Assembly (NCBI RefSeq): GCF_954871325.1
Contig: NC_088779.1
Span: 6,946,846 to 7,010,845 of the forward strand
DNA from: Gordionus sp. m RMFG-2023
Lineage: Eukaryota; Nematomorpha; Gordioida; Chordodea; Parachordodidae
Length of the DNA stretch: 64,000 bases
Direction: 5' to 3'
The translations under genes were made by a program, and so were the position numbers. The notes beneath the pieces were generated by a model that did no database searches, had not been told where the DNA came from, and saw nothing but the letters and a program-made list of their open reading frames with translations. Every line of letters starts with the position of its first letter. The first letter of the stretch is position 1. Positions 26,801 through 37,998 of the stretch are shown piece after piece.

Positions 26801-28605
26801 ACAATATAAGTCATATTTAATTTTATGCCTGCTATTCCTCCAGCTAAATATTCAAAAAAAAATTAAACAATATAATTTTAAATTTTTAATAAGAAATGTC
26901 TATTCGATTACTACAATTTGTAGTTATAGAATATAATAAAATATTCCGTTTTCAAAGATATATTTTTCTCTTTTAAATATTTATTTCATAAAATAATATT
27001 ATCCTGCTGCGCCTTCAATTAAATGTTCAAAATAAAAATTAAATAATTATATTTTAAATATCTTAGTAAATTTCTTGCCGAATTAAATTTTTTACTTAGA
27101 TTTATATTCTATTATTACAATTTGTAAATAGAATATAATAAAATATTCAGATTTCAAAGATTTAATTTTCTATTTTTCATAAATATCTCAGAAAGAATGA
27201 AGATTAGTGAAATAAATTTCACACTTAAGTTGATTAAGTGAAAGGCCTATTAAATGAGAGTGAAGAAATATACATGATTATGTAATGATTGCCAGTAATG
27301 ATAACGTTATCAAGATTACAAGAATTTATATCAGGATTGTGGCAAGATTGTTTTTCGTAGAAAATTTTATGAATTCAGTGATGAAATGGGCATGGCTTTG
27401 AAGGTCTCCCTGTTGAATATTTATTTAGTTATTAGTAAATATAAGTAGAGTAGAACTTGAATAGCTACTTGATATATGTTGAAAATTTTGGGATATTTGT
27501 AACAAAACAGTAGACAAAGTATTGTTATTATATTATATTAAATGAAATCTATCTTAAACTACGTGAACTAAAATGTTAATTGCGAAATGATGTGAAATGA
27601 TTTGTTTGATTTAATTTCAAACTCAAGTAATACCGAACCCTATAGAGGGGATGAAAAAAAGTGAGAGATATATTGATAGCGTACTCAATATATTATAAAC
27701 AAATTTTTGAAAAAGTAAACTATCACCATTGTATAACACCTTATATCTATTTTTAAAATATTAAGTAAACTTCAAATAGATAATCAATCTTTTATTTGTA
27801 AGAAAAAAAATTATAGAAACGAATAAAAATAACTATCTTTTAAAATATGAAAAATATTTTTTTAATTTGAGTGATATAATATAAGTCATATTTAATATTA
27901 TGCCTGCTGTTCCTCCAGCTAAATATTCACGAAAAAATTACACAATATAATTTTAAATTTTTTACTAGGATATGGCTATTCGATTACTACAATTTGTAGT
28001 AATAGAATATAATAAAATATTTAGATTTCAAAGTTTTATTTTTCTCTTTTAAATATATATTTCAGAAAATAATATTATACCTGCAACGCTTTCAACTAAA
28101 TATTCAAATTAAAAATATAATTTTTGTATATTTCTTGCCGCTAATTAAATTTAATTTGTAGTAATAGAATATAATAAAATATTCAGATTTCAAAAATTTT
28201 AATTTCTATTTTTTATAAATATATCAGAAAGAATGAAGATTAGTGAAATAAATTTAACAATTAAGTTCATTAAGTGAAAGGTTAATTAAATGAGAGTGGA
28301 AAAATATACATGATTAATTGCCAGTAAAGATATCGTTATCAAGATTACAAAAATTTAAGGCAGGATTTGGGCTATATTGTTTTTCGTAGAATATTTTATG
28401 GATTCAGTGATGAATTGGGCATGGCTTATGAGATCTCCCTGTTGAAAGTTTATTTAGATTTGGTATATTATTGGTAAATTTAAGTAGAGTAGATCTTGAA
28501 TAGCTATTTGATATATATATTAATAATTCTGGTATATTTGTTTCAAAGTAGACCAAGTATTCTCATTATATTATATTAAATGAAATCTATTTTAAAACTA
28601 CGTGA
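26801..28605. repeat. Satellite A
   Basis: Two monomers with markers near 27,403 and 28,432 (1,029 bp apart) and the standard modules. Ends at actacgtgaactca, where a foreign insert begins. Confidence 0.8.
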
Positions 28606-28945
28606 ACTCAGGCAGGTACGCAGCCGAGTAGGGGGGTGGGTGAATATCAAGAAATAAACCATCACTTTTCAATTAAACTAATGCTTATATTTAATGTTTG
28701 AATAAAATATTTATATGCTAATGCATTAATGTGAAACATATTACTTTATCATTTAAAAATATTAACCTGATGGAAAGTAAAATAATTCCAAGAAGAAAGA
28801 TATAAAAAGATAAGAGAAGATTTGATATATGCATTGGTGTACGCAGCGGGAAAATATTTTTTTAGCATTTCTACCGCAATTTTTATATTTCTCCCGCATA
28901 ATACCAAATTTCTCCCGCAATTTGAAAATTTTGACCTGGTAGCCC
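28606..28945. mobile_element. Unidentified insert in satellite A
   Basis: About 340 bp unlike the satellite. It opens with ggcaggtacgcagccgagta and a G run, and near its far end has ggtgtacgcagcgggaaaat followed by three ctcccgca-type or accgcaat-type boxes. Satellite A resumes with gttaccctagtaaatatatt. The two gtacgcagc boxes look like internal direct repeats. No clear inverted ends or target duplication were found, and the family is not recognised. Confidence 0.4.
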
Positions 28946-29439
28946 TGTTTGTTACCCTAGTAAATATATTGTTAGAATTTTATTTAATCTCGCTTATTAA
29001 TCTAGATATAAATACCAAGAGTGTAAATAATTTCATTAGCATTCAAAAAATATTTTTATTAGCATTTATTTGATATCTCTATCGAGATATATTCTTTAAT
29101 TATGTTATAACCCCCTATTCCCACACCCTACCTTTCTATATCTAGGCTCAAAGACCTCGAGATAAATAATGTAAAATTAAATTAAATATTAAATTAGATA
29201 TGCTTAAAAATATTAAAAAAGTAAAATATATTTAATATTTAAGCGATTTATTTTATTTTATTATAAAATCAAAAGCCATCTGAGAAAATGAAAATTATTT
29301 TGCGCCTCCAGCTATATATTCATAAATATCATGCGTCCATTAAAATATGTTTTCAGGATAATAGAATTTTTTGGTATCTTTTAATAATCTTTTTTTTTAA
29401 ATTAAGATTTGGGTAGGTGAAGGGATTTATAGTATTGCC
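28946..29439. repeat. Satellite A, final piece before the fold-back element
   Basis: Begins with the ttaccctagtaaatatattg module (compare 126, 7,330 and 56,330) and contains cgcctccagctatatattca. Truncated by the fold-back element. Confidence 0.7.
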
Positions 29440-29448
29440 CATAATATT

Positions 29449-31225
29449 ATACTGTCTTGGTAAACTGTCTTGCTAAAAAGCAATTAATCATAATTAATCA
29501 TAATTTGATGATATAATATCTTTTAAAAAAAAAATTTCAAAAACATTTTTTCTATTTTACATAAATCAATTTTTAATTAATTATAAAATTGATATTAAAT
29601 ATCAAATAATTTAAAATTCTCTTTTTACTTAATATTATTGGAAAAAATAAATATATTTAGTAGCTTATTTAAACTTATATTTTATTTTTCAATTACAAAA
29701 TTTAACAAATTTATATCCATAAGAGGGCGTTAAATACATAAACATGAAAATATATTCTTAGGAAACCAGAATAAATATTGGATAGCGCTTTTTTTGTATT
29801 TGGTTGTAAATACATGTGAAAAACCTAAAAAAATTTTAAAAAATAGAGGTTTCTTTGAGATTTAATTATTGAGTAGTTTTAGAAGCGAAAAATAGTAGAA
29901 AGTTTGTAAGGAACATATTGCTGGCGTTATTGATCAAAATCTCTTCTATTTTTAATTTATACGTGATTTTGAAAATATTATGATTTGACCGAATGCCGAG
30001 CTCAAAACCGACTACTTACTAAATAATCGATCTACCAAATTTGGTAGTAATATTATTTGAAGATGTTCATTTTTGGTTAATTTATCTAAAAATACGTGCA
30101 AATCATTATCCCAAAAAATATTTAAAAATATCGTGATTTGACCGATAACCGATTTGAAACCGAAATGTCTTGCTGGCGTTATACTTAGAAAATCTCTTCA
30201 TTTTTTGTTTATACGTGTATATTTAGGTTAAACATTATCCTAAAAAATATTTTGAAAATATTATGATTTGACCGAATGCCGAGCTCAAAACCGACTACTT
30301 ACTAAATATTCGATCTACCAAATTTGGTAGTAATATTAGGTGTTAAACATTATCCTAAAAAATATTTTGAAAATATTATGATTTGACCGAATGCCGAGCT
30401 TAAAACGACCAATTACTAAATATTCGATCGACCAAATTTGGTGTTAATATTATTTGGAAATTAATAATTTTTGGTTTATTTATCTATAAATACGTGCAAA
30501 TCATTATCCCAAAAAATATTTTAAAAATATCGTGATTTGACAGAAAACCGATTTGAAACCGGCCCAATGACTAAATACTGTCTTGCTGGTGTTATAAATA
30601 GAAAATTCTTCATTTTTGGTTTATACGTGAACAATAACGTGTTAAGCATTATCCTAATTAATTTTTTGAAAATATTATGATTTGACTGAATGCCGAGTCT
30701 AAATCCGACCACTTACTAAATATTCGATCTACCAAATTTGGTAGTAATATTATTTGGAAAATGTTCATTTTTGGTTAATTTATCTATAAATACGTGCAAA
30801 TCATTATCCCAAAAAATATTTTAAAAATATCGTGATTTGACCGATAACCGATTTGAAACCGAAATACTGTCTTGCTGGTGTTATACATAGAAAATTCTTC
30901 ATTTTTGGTTTATACGTGAACAATAACGTGTTAAGCATTATCCTAATTAATTTTTTGAAAATATTATGATTTGACCGAATGCCGATCCTAAAACCGACCA
31001 CTTACTAAATATTCGATCTACCAAATTTGGTAGTAATATTATTTGGAAAATGTTTATTTTTGGTTTATTTATCTATAAATACGTGCAAAATCATTATCCC
31101 AAAAAATATTTTAAAAATATCGTAATTTGACAGAAAACCGATTTGAAACCGGCCCAATGAATAAATATTGTCTTGCTGGCGTTATTCATGGGAAATTCTT
31201 TATTTTATTTATACGTGAACAATAA
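29449..31225 (+). repeat. Left inverted arm with ~285-bp subrepeats
   Basis: The outer ~500 bp (to about 29,950) are unique and match the outer part of the right arm in reverse. The inner part repeats a unit starting atgatttgaccgaatgccga at about 29,981, 30,261, 30,379, 30,677 and 30,966. Spacings are 280, 118, 298 and 289 bp, so one unit is shortened. Each full unit also holds a related half (gatttgaccgataaccgatt) and the box actgtcttgctggcgttat. Confidence 0.8.
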
Positions 31226-32130
31226 CGTGTTAAATCCTCATCGAGCAAAGCGACGGTGAGCAAATATGCTCCCCCATGTTCATTATTCCCATGAGCAACG
31301 GATCACCCAGAGTTATCGTGACTTCTCCGAAGTAAAACTTCCTTCATTATCCGTTTAGACTCAAATCTATTCCTTTGATGTCTACCAAGCTCGATCAAGC
31401 GACATTCGCCTGTAAAATCGAAATCCGCTCTGCCTTTTTCTCTCTTCCTTTGGCGACACAAGTAAGGAAATTCTTTGGATTCAAATTCAACAATGTTAAC
31501 TATGCCTACCGAGTGCTCCCTAGGGGCGCTTCATTTAGCCCCTACTGCCTCCAATCTATTATCCTGGACGCGTGTGCTAAAACGGTTAGGAAAGCTAACT
31601 ACAATGTTTACTTGGACGATATCCTGATTTATGGCAACTATGAAAACGACGTGAAATGGTCTACGCGTTCCCTTCGCTGCACCCTTGAAGGATGGGGCCT
31701 GCAAAATACCCCCGAAAAGTCAGTTCTGAACCCGACGTCAACCATTACCTATCTAGGAGTCCCCATAGACTTAACCAACAAAACGGTTTCGGCGGACACA
31801 GACACAAGGAGAAGGCTCAAAATGCCTAGACGTTTCAGACAGCACTCATATCAACACCTTCAAATAGGACAAGAACTAGCAGCAAGAGTCACCACTAAGC
31901 GTATACCATCGCTGGTATCTCCCGGCTGTTTTCCCCTTACTACGTTACTATGAACGAGGGACGACTGGCACCAATAGTGGACACCTACCTCGCGTTTAAG
32001 AAAGCTAATACCATCATCGATGCGCTAGCTTCCCCCTTGTCCTTACATTACTACGCTAATTCCCCAGTGTACGTCGACGCCTCCAATTCCCACATAGGGG
32101 TAGAAGTAGATAAACTATCTGTCGCGTACA
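31226..32130 (+). pseudogene. Reverse-transcriptase fossil, DIRS-like, inside the fold-back element
   Basis: GC-rich compared with everything around it (near half G+C by eye). Motifs in order: FACKIEIRSAFFSLPLATQV, FGFKFNNVNYAYRVLPRGAS, the catalytic box NVYLDDILIYG, ITYLGVPIDLTNKTVSADTD, and an RNase H start SPVYVDASNSHIGVEVDKLS. The pattern best fits DIRS/Ngaro-type elements, but a divergent Ty3 relative is possible. No tyrosine recombinase, integrase or LTR was seen with it. Broken at least twice. It abuts Mutator-like sequence at about 32,130, which suggests insertion into or capture by that element. Confidence 0.65.
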
Positions 32131-32520
32131 GTGAAGCATGCCTACTATTCAATATCCCAATAAAAAATAAAATTATAAGTGATTTATGGACTAACAACAA
32201 TTGTGAGTCCATGAATCATGTATTTAAAAGTTATACAAATTGGCAATCAAGTAATTTAATTAATTTAATTGATATAATATATAATAAAGTACAAATACAA
32301 TAAAAAGATCTCGAAAGTGATAGGAAAAGGAGAATATTATTTGGCTGAGGGATATAAGTCAAAAGATTTATCAATTTTGGAGAAATTTAGTGAGGAAGAT
32401 AAAAAAAAAGAGGTAGAAAATTTAATAAAAGGAAGTAAAAAACGGGAAAGAGAAAATGTCATGTCATCATGCGGGGAATTAAAACTTTTAAAGCCTAAAA
32501 ATTTTTAAAAACCATGTCAA
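32131..32520 (+). pseudogene. C-terminal piece of a Mutator-like (MULE) transposase
   Basis: The frame reads KIISDLWTNNNCESMNHVFK, then WQSSNLINLIDIIYNKVQIQ, one stop, and after a frame change GEYYLAEGYKSKDLSILEKF. The TNNNCESMNHVFK box is the region after the third catalytic residue that in MULE transposases of animals reads TNN-x-ES-x-N-x-x-K. A lysine-rich tail ends at 32,508. About 130 codons remain; the DDE core upstream is gone, replaced by the reverse-transcriptase piece. Family assignment rests on this one motif block and the long inverted arms. Confidence 0.55.
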
Positions 32521-32689
32521 AAAATTAGAATAAAAAAAAATAGAACAGTATCTATAAAAAAAATTAAAATTGAAAAATAATAAGGCCCTAAACGTCGTAC
32601 TCTTTTTAATATATATCAAATCAATTTTTTAATTTTACAATAGATTTTTGTATCGAAACAATGCTTCATCCTAATCATAGTTTAAAAAA

Positions 32690-33075
32690 AAAATTTATTC
32701 ACATCGCATGCAAATATTAATTATTTTTAAAATTTTTATTCATATCGTCACAAATACCAAATTTTTTAAATATGAATTTTTTGTAACTTTTATTTATTCA
32801 TATCGTCACAAATACCAATTTTTTTAAAATTTTTTTATTGACATCGCATACAAATATTAATTATTTTTAATTTTTATTCATATTATCACAAATACCAAAT
32901 TTTTTAAATATATTTTTGTAACTTATATTTATTCATATAGTCACAAATACCAAATTTAAAAAAATTTTTTTTATTGGCATCATATACAAATATTAATTTT
33001 TTTTAATTTTTATTCATATCATCACAAATACCAAATTTTTTCAAAATTTTTTTTTTACATCGCATAATTTAATTG
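32690..33075. repeat. ~136-bp tandem repeat inside the fold-back element
   Basis: Alternating boxes catcgcatgcaaatattaat and catatcgtcacaaataccaa recur. The first is seen near 32,703, 32,842, 32,978 and in part at 33,058, the second in between. About 2.7 copies, AT-rich, no coding. Confidence 0.7.
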
Positions 33076-33344
33076 ATTATTCATAATTTCTATTTTGTTA
33101 AATATTTTTTAAAATATATGAGGAAATGATGATATATATAGACGAAAATAGTAGGGATATCTGATCCTAGTTTAATTATATTTATTTTTCGCTTTTGTTT
33201 TTGGTATAATTATTGTATCAAATGTCTTTTATCGACATTAATTTAATATAATTATATATTTATTTAATAAAATTATATTATATTTTTTGGATTAATATGA
33301 TATTATTTAATAGATAAAAAATAAAATATTTATTAAGATAAAGA

Positions 33345-34425
33345 ATCTTCTATGGATAACGCCAGCAAAGCAGTATTTCGGTTTCAAATCGGTTATCGGT
33401 CAAATCACGATATTTTTCAAATATTTTTTGGGATAGTGATTTGCACATATTTATAGATAAATTAACCAAAAATGAACATTTTCCAAATAATATTACTATC
33501 AAATTTGGTAGATCGAATATTTAGTAAGTGGTCGGTTTTAGGCTCGGCATTCTGTCAAATCATAATATTTTCAAAAAATTAATTAGGACAATGCTTAACA
33601 CGTTATTGTTCACGTATAAACCAAAAATAAAGAATTTTCCATGTATAACGCCAGCAAGACAGTATTTAGTTATTGGGCCGGTTTCAAATCCGTTTTCTGT
33701 CAAATCACGATATTTTTAAAATATTTTTTGGGATAATGATTTGCACGTATTTATAGATAAATAAACCAAAAATGATTAATTTCCAAATAATATTAACACC
33801 AAATTTGGTCGATCGAATATTTAGTAATTGGTCGGTTTTAGGCTCGGCATTCGTTCAAATCATAATATTTTCAAAATATTTTTTAGGATAATGTTTAACA
33901 CCTAAATATACACGTATAAACCAAAAATGAAGAGATTTTGATTAATAACGCTAGCAATATGTTCCTTACAAACTTTCTACTATTTTTCGCTTCTAAACCT
34001 ACTCATTAATTAAATCTCAAAGAACCTCTATTTTTTAAATTTTTTTTAGGTTTTTCACATGTATTTACACCCAAATACAAAAAAAGCGCTATTCAATATT
34101 TATTCTGGTTTCCTAAGAATATATTTTCATATTTATGTATTTAACGCCCTCTTATGGATATAAATTTGTTAAATTTTGTAATTGAAAAATAAAATATAAG
34201 TTTTAATAAGCTACTAAATATATTTATTTTTTCCAATAATATTAAGTAAAAAGAGAATTTTAAATTATTTGATATTTAATATCAATTTTATAATTAATTA
34301 AAAATTGATTTATGTAAAATAAAAAAAATGTTTTTGAAAATTTTTTTTTAAAAGATATTATATCATCAAATTATGATTGATTATTATTAATTGCTTTTTA
34401 GCAAGACAGTATTTAGTCATACAGA
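33345..34425 (-). repeat. Right inverted arm of the fold-back element
   Basis: Reverse complement of the left arm: two subrepeat units (gtttcaaatcggttatcggt near 33,381 and gtttcaaatccgttttctgt near 33,684), then the outer unique part to ttgctttttagcaagacagt. Shorter than the left arm because it has fewer subrepeat units. Open frames of about 63 codons in both arms mirror each other and are not genes. Confidence 0.8.
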
Positions 34426-34434
34426 CATAATATA

Positions 34435-36250
34435 TTAAAATATATTTAGACTTATAAATAAAATAAATTATAAATAATATTAAAACTTATATAAAAAAAT
34501 ATATATAAACTGTTATATATAAAAGCCATAAAAAAGCATTTAATAAAATAACAATGAAAAAAGAGATCACCATAGATAGAGGATAGGTGAATGCAATTAG
34601 ATAGGCAGACAATGGAAATTTTTTATTGGGGTCACTTGCAATGAGTTTCCTTTTTTATCTAAAGCCTTTGATTAAATTTGATATCCCTTTTCCGAACATT
34701 CTTATTAGTAACCAGGGTTGCATTTTTAATATAATGTTTTCTAATATTTATACAATTACATTTCAACAAAAGTATTTGAATATAAATACAAATACGTTTT
34801 AAAATCGTGTATTTTAACTATATATATACTAAATATCTACAAAATAATTTCTAAAAATGTATTCATATACAAATACTTTGACGAATATTTTTTGCAAGTA
34901 GATTTTATTAGTACTAATGATCAATTTTTTTTATTTAAAAAATATTTTTATTATTAACTATTTTCTAAAATTACCGAGTATCTGCAGTAATATTTAAATA
35001 TTATAAATAATGTATATTGTTCAGGAGTAGCCTTTCTCATAAATTACCTAATAATTGCAAATATAATTACTATACCTGTTTTAAGCATATAATAAATATC
35101 CGGAGGAAAAATTTTTACTTCATGACTTTAGTTATTATTAGTTGAGAAGATATATTTAGCATAAACTATATTATTGACAAAACATTTTAATATTTTCATT
35201 CAAGTATCTAAAATTACATCTATTTTTTTTGAAAACAGTATTCATGAAGTGGTCGTATTTATTTTTCAACTATTTCTTCCTTTCGATAACTATGAGTGAT
35301 TAGAATTTGCTGCAAAGCCGATACACGTATAGTACCAGGTCAGAGGAGAGCTAATTGATATGAGATTTATAAAAAGGATAGGATGTTATCATTTATGAGG
35401 TTCAATGGTTTTTCAGAGTGGATAGATGGTCAACTTATTTTGTGCAGCTAAAAAAAATTTTATTAATGGATTTTGGGCGTTGATGTCTACAACATATGTA
35501 GTGTAGAGGGAATAAGCATTTGATTCAGTGGATTGTGCATAATCAACGCAAATAGAAGGTATAAGGTTTCCAGCTTATGTTGAGATCTAGAAATGTGTAA
35601 TGTTTAGCCGGTCATTTGAATACCCAGGTAGGAAGTAGGGTTGGCTTATAACAACTCATATCCAGAATTGGTAATATTATATTGTTGGTATTTTTCTCTA
35701 AATGCCTCTCCAAATCAAAGGGTTAAAGTTCCTAACGAAAAGCTGACTCTTTGACCATAGGACTTAAGACATTTTATTAGGAAGCTTCTCTCGGTTCTTA
35801 AAAATGCCGGGTTGTTCTAATTTAGATTGATGGGTCGTCAATTTGAGTGCTAGCAAAGTTTGATCATTGCATATGGAAAGCTATGGGATATTATCAACAG
35901 CCGAGGAAGGGATACCTCTATAATCTAAACTGGTTTCATTGCTTGTATTGATTGATAAAGCGAAATAATTTTGCAGTTATGCCTTAGTCCAATAGCGAAT
36001 CTCTCCATAAGAGGATAGGAAGAGTAAATTAAGAATGGTAGAGGCTATGGTTTACAGAAACTAGTACATTCATCTATGGTTTAAGTGGTAAAAATCTACT
36101 CATCATGATAACCCGATTTTATGTATAAAACGGATTCTTCACTGAGTAATTCCAGTCCATAGAAGCTAGCACGGGTAGCTTCTACATGATAAAAAATTTG
36201 TGCAAACACCTCTTAAAAACCTATCTCCCTCTAAAAATTAAGAATATATA
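34435..36250. other. AT-rich spacer, no gene recognised
   Basis: The first half is plain AT-rich DNA. From about 35,270 to 36,230 the composition is more balanced (for example gtagcttctacatgataaaa near 36,177), but every frame is full of stops, and I find neither inverted ends nor similarity to satellites A or B. Its origin is unknown; it could be an old satellite or transposon remnant. Confidence 0.4.
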
Positions 36251-37990
36251 TAATCTAAAAATCAATATTTAATTTTAAGATGTGATAAATATAAATTACA
36301 ATATGAGTAGATCTGATGTACCGGGATAAGATTAATTTATTAAATTAGTTGAAATAAAAGATAAATAAATATAAAGAATAAAGATAGTTAATAAACTATA
36401 AATTAAAAGATAAGTTTATTTTACCTTCACCTGCTGCGACTAAATAAAAAATATTAAGATTATCAGGGTAAAATATAAAGTTTTATACCAAACCAATTAT
36501 TTTTGGTTTATCTGTATATGATACCAGAGTTATCAGAAGAAACGATGGATATTAAATTTCTCGTAGTATAAGGAATAATATTTATAACGTTTAATTAATT
36601 TTTGAGTCCCTAGATAATTATAGAGAAAAATTAAATATAATAAGAGAATAATAAAGAGTTTGATGATGGTAGATAATTAAAAAATCAGTTATTAAAATTA
36701 AAGGTACATCCAATACATCAAATAAGATATATATTAAGGTAGAGGGTAAATGAAAGAAGACTTTCAATTAAGAGATTAGATTCATTTGACATATATGATT
36801 GAAGAGGTATAATTTTAAGATTTCAAAAACTTTTCGATTATTTAATAAATGAAAATCGATAGATGCTAGAGAAGATTTATAAAACATATTATACTTTTCA
36901 CTTATTAAATAAATTATTCAAGAAATGATTGTCAAGTTGTATAAAATTTTATTACAAAACTTCGGGACGATAAATAATAGATTAAATTGATACACGAAAT
37001 ATAGGGCCATTTTTAACAAATAATTATTCTGATAGCTCTGATTAGGTTAAAATGGTTGACAAGAATATAAAATATGATATGCTATAAAATAATGTTTTTA
37101 CCTTCAGCTATCTCTGTTGAATTTAACACGTTCAATGAGGAATTATAAAATTATATGTTCAAATTTTTAAAAATGTTTTGCTGTAAGGTAGAAGAGATAT
37201 TTTATTAAAATAGCAGAGAAGAAGATAAAAATGTTTATTAATATTATATTAAAAAAAATTTTTTTTACCTGACAAAATAGCAAATATTTACTGAAAGTAA
37301 AATAAGGCTCCTCACTAGGATGTTGAATTTCACTTAGCTTAAAAGGAATATGACTTAAAACATGAGAGCCTCTACATAATTATAGAGAAAAATGTAATTA
37401 AATGAGAGAATAAAAAGTTTGGTGTTGCCGATATTAAAAAACATCAGTTATTATAATCCTGTAACAAGACGCTGAATATTATTAATTAATAATTTAATAG
37501 ATAATTCTATATAATATTTAGCTAAACAAAAATCTTTATAATATGTACATCTAACTAAAATTTAGTACAATTATTTAAGACAATATATGTGAAAATAACT
37601 TTAAAGGCATGTGCCCTATTGTGGGAGACACACGGAATATTTTTTTTGGTTGTTATAGAAGTCGTGATGTTAAACGGCTCGATTGGTGTATTTTTAAAAA
37701 TGAACCATTTAAAAAATAATATAAGCTTCGAGATTTGGCAATTAGAGGTTCAAACCTTTCTGCCATCAACAAATCTCCAGACCTATATAATATTTTGATT
37801 AGAATCTTAATCGGGCCTTTTTAAAATCGTCAAAAATCGGGTCGTTTAACAAAACTACATAGGAGATCTTAAGATTAATATTGACAGTACTATCTGTTTT
37901 CTCTATGTGAAATCCAAATTTAAACTTAACCAAGATATTATAATATTTAAGTGTAAAAATTTTATTTCATCATTCTGTATCATTTAAATG
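36251..37990. repeat. Diverged tandem repeat, period about 762 bp
   Basis: The block ataattatagagaaaaa with agagaataa..aaagttt and aaaa(a)catcagttatta occurs at about 36,614 and 37,376, 762 bp apart. Flanking parts (gatattaaatttctcgtag against gttgaatttcacttagctta) also align with gaps. Two diverged copies; no gene. A 69-codon frame at 37,589-37,798 has no recognisable features. Confidence 0.5.
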
Positions 37991-37998
37991 TGATCCTC

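Larger units (their letters stand above)
29449..34425 (+). mobile_element. Fold-back, Mutator-like element with long inverted arms
   Basis: The two ends are long inverted repeats meeting outward in actgtcttgctaaaaagcaa (left, near 29,470) and its complement ttgctttttagcaagacagt (right, near 34,391-34,410). A candidate 9-bp target duplication is cataatatt (29,440-29,448) and cataatata (34,426-34,434), 8 of 9 matching, the size Mutator-like elements make. The interior (31,226-33,344) carries a reverse-transcriptase fossil, then a piece matching the C-terminal end of Mutator-like transposases, then a ~136-bp tandem repeat. Long arms made of subrepeats are typical of fold-back Mutator relatives. 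Most of the transposase is missing, so it could only have moved with help. Confidence 0.65.

Noticed and set aside
28606-28945. hAT insertion based on the caggtacgcagcc start
   Set aside because: No matching inverted end or 8-bp duplication could be found, so it is left unidentified.
30521-33719. 63-65 codon frames repeated in both arms of the fold-back element (minus strand left, plus strand right)
   Set aside because: They follow the subrepeats and are mirror images. They carry no protein features.
29449-34425. Polinton/Maverick element
   Set aside because: Long inverted ends fit, but the element is only 5 kb and shows no DNA polymerase B, integrase, capsid or protease. The transposase piece looks Mutator-like and the possible target duplication is 9 bp, not 6.
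35270-36240. Possible gene in a less AT-rich stretch
   Set aside because: All six frames are interrupted every few codons and no motif is recognisable.
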